From assembly GCF_017744395.1 (NCBI RefSeq), contig NZ_JAGIBI010000003.1, positions 186,001-250,000 of the forward strand: 64,000 nucleotides of DNA, read 5' to 3'. The position numbers and the translations under genes are program-made. Below, piece by piece: positions 41,125 through 47,263 of this stretch (positions are counted from its first letter, which is position 1; every line of letters starts with the position of its first letter). A model generated the notes under the pieces. It saw only the letters and a program-made list of their open reading frames with translations, had not been told where the DNA came from and made no database searches. This DNA comes from Herbaspirillum sp. (GTDB taxonomy: Bacteria > Pseudomonadota > Gammaproteobacteria > Burkholderiales > Burkholderiaceae_D).

Positions 41125-41901
41125 ATGATCAAGAGACGTAACGTTCCCTTCAGCTTCTCTGCCGAGGATTCCGACGAATCCGAGGATTCCTTTGGCGGTT
41201 TCGATCCCTTCACCCGTGCCAAGATCCGCCGCGCCGCAGCCGCTGCCGCCGTGGCGGCCAGCGAAGGCGATGAGGCCGGCGACGGCGCTCCCGCCGCCGA
41301 GGAAGAGGCCAAGGCCCCGCTGGACCTCGACCTGACCGACCATTTCCTGATCGCCATGCCGTCCATGCTGGACCCGATCTTCGGCGGCACCGTGGTCTAC
41401 CTGTGCGAACACAACCAGAACGGCGCGCTCGGCGTGGTCATCAACAAGCCCACCGACATGACCATGGATGTGCTGCTGGACCGCATCAACCTCAAGCTCG
41501 AAATCAAGCCCGACACGCCCGACGCCATGCCCGAGGTGTACCGCCGCCCGGTGATGTTCGGCGGCCCGGTGCAGGTGGAGCGCGGCTTTGTGCTGCATTC
41601 GACCTCGGACCAGTTCTCTTCCACGTTGCAGGTGACCGACGGCATCGCCCTGACCACCTCCAAGGACGTGCTGGAAGCGGTGGCGCACGGCAACGGCCCG
41701 GCCCGGGTGCTGGTCAGCCTGGGCTGCTCGGGCTGGAGCGCCGGCCAGCTGGAAGACGAACTCGGCCGCAACGGCTGGCTGACGGTGAAGGCCGACCCGG
41801 CCATCATCTTCGAGCTGCCGGTGGAAGAGCGCTTTACCGCCGCGCTGGCCCTGCTGGGGATCGACCCGGTGATGCTGTCCGGCGATGCCGGGCGCGCCTG
41901 A
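41125..41901 (+). CDS. yqgE: YqgE/AlgH (UPF0301) family protein with long N-terminal extension
   Basis: Family members have about 190 residues; this one has 258 because of an acidic, serine- and alanine-rich extension of about 68 residues. The conserved core starts LTDHFLIAMPSMLDPIFGGTVVYLCEHN and includes GALGVVINKPTD, VMFGGPVQVERGFVLH and LGCSGWSAGQLE. The function is unsettled; in Pseudomonas AlgH is tied to alginate control. It overlaps ruvX by 17 bases, the usual YqgE-YqgF pairing. A weak GGCGGG is the only ribosome site for the ATG at 41125. Confidence 0.9.
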   Translation: MIKRRNVPFSFSAEDSDESEDSFGGFDPFTRAKIRRAAAAAAVAASEGDEAGDGAPAAEEEAKAPLDLDLTDHFLIAMPSMLDPIFGGTVVYLCEHNQNGALGVVINKPTDMTMDVLLDRINLKLEIKPDTPDAMPEVYRRPVMFGGPVQVERGFVLHSTSDQFSSTLQVTDGIALTTSKDVLEAVAHGNGPARVLVSLGCSGWSAGQLEDELGRNGWLTVKADPAIIFELPVEERFTAALALLGIDPVMLSGDAGRA

Positions 41902-42295
41902 GGACGCCTTGGAAACCTTGCTGGCCTTCGATTTCGGCTTGAAGCGCATCGGCGTGGCCGTGGGCAATACCGGCCTGAAGCAGGCGCAGCCGCTGGCGGT
42001 GATCAACGAACCGACCAACGACGGCAAGTTCGCCGCGGTCGGCAAGCTGATCGCGCAATGGCAGCCCAGGCGCTGCGTGGTCGGCCTGCCGTTGCATCCG
42101 GACGGCGCCGAGCACGAGATGAGCGTGCGCTGCCGGCGTTTCGCCAACCAATTGCATGGCCGCTTCGGCGTCGAGGTGGCGCTGGTCGACGAGCGCTATT
42201 CGTCGGCCGTGATCGCGCAGCAGCGCGGCGAGCAGATCGACGACCAGGCGGCCGCCATCATTTTGCAGCAATACTTTGACGAGTCCGAAGCATGA
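41885..42295 (+). CDS. ruvX: Putative pre-16S rRNA nuclease / Holliday junction resolvase RuvX (YqgF)
   Basis: The 136-residue RNase H-fold protein has the first catalytic aspartate in LLAFDFGLKRIGVAVGN, VVGLPLHPDG in the middle, the conserved VDERYSSA and the final acidic residue in QIDDQAAAIILQQYFD. YqgF proteins process the 5' end of 16S rRNA; an earlier idea was Holliday junction cleavage. It overlaps yqgE upstream and pyrR downstream (ATGA), so the row is translationally coupled. Confidence 0.94.
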   Translation: MPGAPEDALETLLAFDFGLKRIGVAVGNTGLKQAQPLAVINEPTNDGKFAAVGKLIAQWQPRRCVVGLPLHPDGAEHEMSVRCRRFANQLHGRFGVEVALVDERYSSAVIAQQRGEQIDDQAAAIILQQYFDESEA

Positions 42296-42813
42296 GTACA
42301 ACACCCACCCCGCCTTCCGCGCTCGATGCCGAAGCGCTGTACCAAACGCTGGCGCAGCAGGTCAAGGCCGGCCTGCAGGGCGCGCCCAATGCCGCGCTGG
42401 TCGGCATCCATTCCGGCGGCGCCTGGCTGGCCGAGCGCCTGGCCGATGAGCTGAAGCTGGGCGAGCGCCTGGGCTTCGTCGACGTCTCCTTCTACCGCGA
42501 CGATTTCGCCGCCAAGGGCCTGCGTTCCGACGTCAAGCCCAGCCAGATCCCGTTCGACGTCGAAGGCGCGACCATCGTGCTGATCGACGACGTGCTCTAC
42601 ACCGGCCGCACCACGCGCGCGGCGATCAACGAGCTGTTCGACTACGGCCGTCCGGCGCGCGTGCTGCTGGCGGCGCTGGTCGACCGCGGCGGGCGCGAGC
42701 TGCCGGTCGCCGCCGACTTCCTGGCCGCGACGACCACGCTTTCCAAACAAGAAAACCTGCAACTGCAACGCGCCGACGACGGCCGATTCTCCCTGACGGT
42801 GGTCCATGCTTAA
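42292..42813 (+). CDS. pyrR: PyrR-type uracil phosphoribosyltransferase/regulator
   Basis: The 173-residue phosphoribosyltransferase shows [18 protein letters not shown] near the start, SFYRDDF (the PyrR-specific segment), the PRPP motif [17 protein letters not shown] and [15 protein letters not shown]. Gram-positive PyrR binds pyr mRNA; in proteobacteria the regulatory role is less clear and the enzyme may only salvage uracil. No attenuator hairpin with a T-run is visible before pyrB, because pyrB begins eight bases inside this gene. Confidence 0.93.
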   Translation: MSTTPTPPSALDAEALYQTLAQQVKAGLQGAPNAALVGIHSGGAWLAERLADELKLGERLGFVDVSFYRDDFAAKGLRSDVKPSQIPFDVEGATIVLIDDVLYTGRTTRAAINELFDYGRPARVLLAALVDRGGRELPVAADFLAATTTLSKQENLQLQRADDGRFSLTVVHA

Positions 42814-43765
42814 TCCACAACTGAACAAAAACGGCGAACTGCAACACCTGCTGACCATCGAAGGTCTGCCCAAGGCGATCCTGAACCACATCCTTGACAC
42901 CGCGTCATCCTTCGTCAGCATCGGCGACCGCGAAGTGAAGAAGGTGCCGCTGATGCGGGGAAAAAGCGTGTTCAATCTGTTCTTCGAGAACTCCACGCGC
43001 ACCCGCACCACCTTCGAGATCGCCTCCAAGCGCCTGTCGGCCGACGTGATCAACCTGAACATCCAGGCCTCCAGCACCAGCAAGGGCGAGTCGCTGCTGG
43101 ACACCATCGACAACCTGGCGGCGATGCACGCCGACATGTTCGTGGTGCGCCACGCGCAGTCCGGCGCGCCGTTCCTGATCGCCAAGCACCTGATCGACAC
43201 CAAACAGTCGCACGTCCACGTGGTCAACGCCGGCGACGGCCGCCACGCGCACCCGACCCAGGGTCTGCTGGACATGTACACCATCCGCCACTACAAGAAG
43301 GACTTCACCAACCTGCGCGTGGCGATCGTGGGCGACATCCTGCACAGCCGCGTGGCGCGTTCCGACATCCATGCGCTGACCACGCTGGGCGTGCCCGAAG
43401 TGCGCGCCATCGGCCCCCGCACCTTGCTGCCCGGCGGCCTGGAGCAGATGGGCGTGCGCGTGTTCCACAACATGGAAGAAGGCCTGAAGGACGTCGACGT
43501 CATCATCATGCTGCGTCTGCAGAACGAACGCATGAGCGGCGCCCTGCTGCCCTCGGCGCAGGAGTTCTTCAAGAGCTACGGCCTGACGCCCGAGCGCCTG
43601 GCGCTGGCCAAGCCGGACGCGATCGTGATGCACCCCGGCCCGATGAACCGCGGCGTGGAAATCGATTCGGCGGTGGCCGACGGCGCGCAGGCGGTGATCC
43701 TGCCGCAGGTGACCTTCGGCATCGCGGTGCGCATGGCGGTGATGAGCATCGTGGCGGGAAATTGA
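42806..43765 (+). CDS. pyrB: Aspartate carbamoyltransferase, catalytic chain
   Basis: PyrB makes N-carbamoyl aspartate from carbamoyl phosphate and aspartate in pyrimidine synthesis. The 319-residue protein has the carbamoyl-phosphate loop [18 protein letters not shown] near residue 54, the SKGESLLDT lysine loop, [20 protein letters not shown] and [13 protein letters not shown]. The downstream pseudo-dihydroorotase is the expected structural partner in this type of ATCase. It overlaps pyrR by eight bases. A palindromic repeat and a GIY-YIG gene separate it from pyrC'. Confidence 0.97.
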   Translation: MLNPQLNKNGELQHLLTIEGLPKAILNHILDTASSFVSIGDREVKKVPLMRGKSVFNLFFENSTRTRTTFEIASKRLSADVINLNIQASSTSKGESLLDTIDNLAAMHADMFVVRHAQSGAPFLIAKHLIDTKQSHVHVVNAGDGRHAHPTQGLLDMYTIRHYKKDFTNLRVAIVGDILHSRVARSDIHALTTLGVPEVRAIGPRTLLPGGLEQMGVRVFHNMEEGLKDVDVIIMLRLQNERMSGALLPSAQEFFKSYGLTPERLALAKPDAIVMHPGPMNRGVEIDSAVADGAQAVILPQVTFGIAVRMAVMSIVAGN

Positions 43766-43786
43766 GTTCGGCGATTTTAATCTGCC

Positions 43787-43883
43787 CTTCGATACGCCGC
43801 TGCGCGGCTACTCAGGGCGAACGGAGTCAAAGATTTTAGGTTTCCCCGTTCGGGCTGAGTAGGCCCGAAGGGCCGTATCGAAG
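43787..43883. repeat. Palindromic intergenic repeat, family A, copy 2
   Basis: CTTCGATACG (43787-43796) and CGTATCGAAG (43874-43883) form the outer stem. CTACTCAGGGCGAACGG (43808-43824) pairs with 43846-43862 with two mismatches. It shares its arms with copy 1 at 26032-26120. It sits between pyrB and the GIY-YIG nuclease gene, about 38 bases before the nuclease ATG. Confidence 0.88.
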
Positions 43884-43920
43884 CCAGCGCACGGAGTTTG
43901 CGTTCAGCAGAAGGTGATTC

Positions 43921-44205
43921 ATGGCCTTTTATGTTTATTTGCTACGTTGTTCGGACGGTAGTTATTACGTTGGCCATACTGACGACATTGAAACACGAAT
44001 GGCACAGCATCAATCGGCGGCAGTCAGGTCTTACACATCAACCCGGCTTCCTGTCGAATTGCTGAAGTCTGAAAGTTTTGTGACCCGAGAGGAAGCGCTC
44101 ACGGCTGAACAGCAACTGAAGGGATGGTCCCGCAAGAAAAAAGAGGCATGGCTAGCGGGCGATTTTGAAGAATTAAGACGACTCGGTAAGAAGACATTTA
44201 ACTGA
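43921..44205 (+). CDS. Small GIY-YIG endonuclease-domain protein
   Basis: The 94-residue protein is a single GIY-YIG domain of the short UPF0213/UvrC-N type. YVYLLRCSDGSYYVGHT supplies the paired tyrosines (YVY...YVG). The arginine is in DDIETRMAQHQ, and a conserved tail EEALTAEQQLKGWSRKKKEA contains the glutamate. Base composition is visibly poorer in GC than the neighbouring pyr genes, which suggests transfer. It is inserted between pyrB and pyrC', starts just after a palindromic repeat, and its TGA overlaps the pyrC' ATG by one base. Function is unknown; single-domain members are often called putative endonucleases. Confidence 0.88.
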   Translation: MAFYVYLLRCSDGSYYVGHTDDIETRMAQHQSAAVRSYTSTRLPVELLKSESFVTREEALTAEQQLKGWSRKKKEAWLAGDFEELRRLGKKTFN

Positions 44206-45491
44206 TGAAACTGCATATCAAGAACGGCCGGCTGATCGACCCGGCCAACGGCATCGATGCGCAACAGGATGTGTACGTGGCCGCCGGCAAGATCGTCGGC
44301 ATCGGCCAGGCGCCCGCCGACTTCACAGCCAACAAGACGCTCGATGCCACCGGCCTGGTGGTCTCGCCCGGCCTGGTCGACCTGTCGGCGCGCCTGCGCG
44401 AACCCGGCTACGAATACAAGGCTACGCTGGAGTCCGAGATGCAGGCCGCGGTCCAGGGCGGCGTCACCAGCCTGGTGTGCCCGCCGGATACCGATCCCGT
44501 GCTGGACGAGCCGGGCCTGGTGGAAATGCTCAAGCACCGCGCCAAGTCGCTCAACCAGGCGCACGTCTACCCGCTGGGCGCGCTGACCGCCGGCCTCAAG
44601 GGCCGTGCCTTGACCGAGATGGCCGAGCTGACCGAAGCCGGCTGCATCGGCTTCTCGCAAGCCGAAGAGCCGATCACCGACACCACCGTGCTGCTGTCGG
44701 CGCTGCAATACGCCAAGACCTTCAACTACACCGTCTGGCTGCGTCCGCAGGACCCGCACCTGGGCCGTTCCGGCATCGCCCACAGCGGCCCGGCGGCGTC
44801 GCGCCTGGGCCTGTCCGGCGTGCCGGTGATGTCGGAAACCATCGCGCTGTACACCCTGTTCGAACTGATGCGCGCCACCGGCGCGCGCGTGCACCTGTGC
44901 CGCATGTCGTCCGCCGCCGGCCTCGAGCTGGTGCGCCAGGCCAAGAGCGAAGGCTTGCCGGTCACCTGCGACGTCGGCGTGCACCACATCCACCTGTGCG
45001 ACCTCGACATCGGCTTCTTCGACTCCAACGCCCGCCTGACTCCGCCGCTGCGTTCGCAACGCGACCGCGAGGCGATCCGCACGGCGCTGCTGGACGGCAC
45101 CATCGACGCCGTCTGCTCCGACCACACGCCGGTCGACGACGACGAGAAGCTGCTGCCTTTCGGCGAAGCCTCGCCGGGCGCCACCGGTTTGGAACTGCTG
45201 CTGTCGCTGTCGCTGAAGTGGGCGCTGGAGTCCGATGGCGCGGGCAAGGACGTGCTGTCCAAGGCTATCGCCAAGATCACCCACCGCGCCGCCAAGGTGG
45301 CGGGCCTGAAGGCCGGCAACCTGGCGCTGGGCAGCGTGGCCGACCTGTGCCTGTTCGACCCCAACGCCATGTGGAAAGTGGAAGGCGCGGCGCTGGCCAG
45401 CCAGGGCAAGCACACGCCGTTCCTCGGCTATGAGCTGCCGGGCGTGGTCAAGGCCACCATCGTGTCCGGCCATATCGCCTTCGAGCGCTGA
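44205..45491 (+). CDS. pyrC': Dihydroorotase-like protein PyrC', probably without activity
   Basis: The 428-residue protein has the dihydroorotase fold, but the metal-binding HxH is lost: VDLSARLREPGYE stands where VDLHVHLREPG is expected. The segment usually written HCEDPHL is PQDPHLGRSG. SDHTPVDDDEK still holds the late aspartate. Such pseudo-dihydroorotases are known in Pseudomonas as the non-catalytic partner needed to assemble aspartate carbamoyltransferase, and a separate active pyrC is expected elsewhere. It is joined to the GIY-YIG gene by a one-base overlap (TGATG). Confidence 0.9.
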   Translation: MKLHIKNGRLIDPANGIDAQQDVYVAAGKIVGIGQAPADFTANKTLDATGLVVSPGLVDLSARLREPGYEYKATLESEMQAAVQGGVTSLVCPPDTDPVLDEPGLVEMLKHRAKSLNQAHVYPLGALTAGLKGRALTEMAELTEAGCIGFSQAEEPITDTTVLLSALQYAKTFNYTVWLRPQDPHLGRSGIAHSGPAASRLGLSGVPVMSETIALYTLFELMRATGARVHLCRMSSAAGLELVRQAKSEGLPVTCDVGVHHIHLCDLDIGFFDSNARLTPPLRSQRDREAIRTALLDGTIDAVCSDHTPVDDDEKLLPFGEASPGATGLELLLSLSLKWALESDGAGKDVLSKAIAKITHRAAKVAGLKAGNLALGSVADLCLFDPNAMWKVEGAALASQGKHTPFLGYELPGVVKATIVSGHIAFER

Positions 45492-45522
45492 CCGCAGTCT
45501 CCGTCAACCAGTTGACCACGCC

Positions 45523-46323
45523 ATGTTCGTTTTCCGTCTGCTGCGCCTGATCGCGCATTTGTTCCTGGGCATGGCGATCTGCGCCTTCCTGTTCCCGTTC
45601 ACATCCGCCAAGGGGCAGGAGGGGCATATCCGCCGCTGGTCGCACAAGTTGCTGCGTATCTGCGGCATCACCGTGAAGATCGACAGCCCTCAGCCGATCC
45701 CGCGCTCGCTGCTGGTGGCCAATCACATCAGCTGGCTGGACATCTTCGTGGTCAACACGCTGCAACCCTGCCGCTTCGTGGCCAAATCCGACATCCGCGG
45801 CTGGCCGCTGATCGGCTGGCTGTGCGCCAAGACCGGCACCATCTTCATCTCGCGCGGCAAGGCTAGCGACGTGCGCCGCATCTTCAAGGGATTGGTGGAA
45901 AGTATCGGGAAGGGCGAGCACGTGGCCTTCTTCCCGGAAGGAACGACCGCATCGCAAGGCACGCTGCTGCCGTTCCACGCCAACCTGTTCGAGGCGGCGA
46001 TCGACGCCAGGGCACCGGTACAGCCGTATGCGCTGCGCTATGTGGACCGCGAAGGCAAGCTGCATCCGGCCGCCGACTTCATCGGCGACATGACTATCGT
46101 GGGCAGCATTCTCGCCATTTTGAAGTCCAGCGGCATGACGGCCGAGCTCAAGCAGTTGCCGCTGATTCCGACCGAAGGCGCACACCGTCGCGACCTGGCG
46201 CGCGTTGCACGCGAGGTCATCGCCGGCGGCCTGGGGTATGCGGTGGAAGAGATCAGCCCGGTATCTGCGCCTGCGGGCACTGCACCTGGAACAGGGCCCG
46301 ATCCGATAACCGCACCGCAGTAA
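45523..46323 (+). CDS. 1-acyl-sn-glycerol-3-phosphate acyltransferase (PlsC family)
   Basis: The 266-residue membrane enzyme transfers an acyl chain to lysophosphatidic acid in phospholipid synthesis. An N-terminal hydrophobic anchor (about residues 5-30) is followed by the acyltransferase boxes [11 protein letters not shown] (NHxxxxD) and [11 protein letters not shown] (FPEGT). The last 25 residues are rich in proline, alanine and threonine and are encoded in the 71 bases that overlap the end of convergent apaH, so this tail is probably overprinted. It follows pyrC' by 31 bases on the same strand. Confidence 0.9.
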   Translation: MFVFRLLRLIAHLFLGMAICAFLFPFTSAKGQEGHIRRWSHKLLRICGITVKIDSPQPIPRSLLVANHISWLDIFVVNTLQPCRFVAKSDIRGWPLIGWLCAKTGTIFISRGKASDVRRIFKGLVESIGKGEHVAFFPEGTTASQGTLLPFHANLFEAAIDARAPVQPYALRYVDREGKLHPAADFIGDMTIVGSILAILKSSGMTAELKQLPLIPTEGAHRRDLARVAREVIAGGLGYAVEEISPVSAPAGTAPGTGPDPITAPQ

Positions 46324-47071
46324 GCTTGCCGCCCCAGACGCAGCCCGTATCCAGCGCGATCAGGTTGGGGCGCATCACCAGCCCCAGCGTCGACCAGTGG
46401 CCGAACACCACGGTCACGTCCTCGGTGCGCCGTCCCGGCACCTCGAACCAGGGCATCAGCCCCTCCGGCGCCGAACTAGCGCCTTCCTTCATCGAAAAAT
46501 CCATGGTGCCGTCGGCCTGGCAGAAGCGCACCCGCGTGAAGGCATTGATGATGCAGCGCAGGCGGTCGTAACCGGCCAGGTCGTCGCTCCAGCGCGCCGG
46601 CTGGTTGCCGTACATATGCGTCAGGAAATCCACCCAGCGGTCACTTTGCAGCATGGCCCCCACTTCGCCGGCCAAGGCGAGGGCTTGCGGCAAGTCCCAT
46701 TGCGGGAGCACGCCGGCATGGACGATCAGGTGGCCTTGTTCATGGATGGCCAGCGGGCGGCGGCGCAGCCAGTCGATCAGCTCGTCGCGGTCGGGGGCGT
46801 CGAGGATGTCGTGCAGGGTGTCGTCCTTGTGCAGGGGGCGGATGCCCTGGGAGACGGCTAGCAGATGCAGGTCGTGGTTGCCCAGGACGGCCCGTGCCCG
46901 GTCGCCCATGGACATGACGGTGCGCAGGGTTTGCAGGGATTGGGGGCCGCGGTTGATCAGGTCGCCGGCGAAAATGAAATGTTTGTCGTCGGGAGGGCTG
47001 ATGTTGTCCAGTAAATGTTGTAACTGCTGCCCGCAACCTTGCAGGTCGCCGATTACATAAGTAGGGTACAT
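46253..47071 (-). CDS. apaH: Symmetrical diadenosine tetraphosphatase ApaH
   Basis: ApaH splits Ap4A into two ADP. The 272-residue calcineurin-like phosphatase has all metal motifs: [39 protein letters not shown], then FGHWSTLG and [17 protein letters not shown] near the C-terminus. The length and the ATG at 47071 ([13 protein letters not shown]) are those of the family. It is convergent with the acyltransferase gene and overlaps its 3' end by 71 bases; the polysaccharide region begins on the other side. Confidence 0.96.
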   Translation of the reverse strand: MYPTYVIGDLQGCGQQLQHLLDNISPPDDKHFIFAGDLINRGPQSLQTLRTVMSMGDRARAVLGNHDLHLLAVSQGIRPLHKDDTLHDILDAPDRDELIDWLRRRPLAIHEQGHLIVHAGVLPQWDLPQALALAGEVGAMLQSDRWVDFLTHMYGNQPARWSDDLAGYDRLRCIINAFTRVRFCQADGTMDFSMKEGASSAPEGLMPWFEVPGRRTEDVTVVFGHWSTLGLVMRPNLIALDTGCVWGGKLTAVRLSDRALFQVQCPQAQIPG

Positions 47072-47163
47072 ATTCAGTGGTGCAGCGAGGAATATGGCGC
47101 AGGACCTCGATGATCGTGTGTAAATAGGTGCAATGAGGAATCTGCTGCCAAGGAATCCGTCTA

Positions 47164-47169
47164 TATAAT
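47164..47169 (+). promoter_or_regulatory. Candidate -10 box for the polysaccharide operon
   Basis: A perfect TATAAT lies about 95 bases before the flippase-fusion ATG, in the only AT-rich part of the gap after apaH. A -35 element is poor (TCTGCT at a 17-base distance). No JUMPstart or ops element was seen. Confidence 0.4.
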
Positions 47170-47263
47170 GGATGTCCCGATTTCAGGATGAATCAGGGAG
47201 CATAGCGGATATGGTCTCAGATTTCCAAAAAAATGAATCAAAGCTCCCTATTGGTGGTTAGGT

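Noticed and set aside
39508..42147. 879-codon open frame antisense to the deaminase and yqgE genes
   Set aside because: It crosses two real genes and a repeat, and the translation is compositionally biased.
47072..47263. JUMPstart/ops element before the polysaccharide genes
   Set aside because: No GGCGGTAGC-like core was found; only a TATAAT box is visible.
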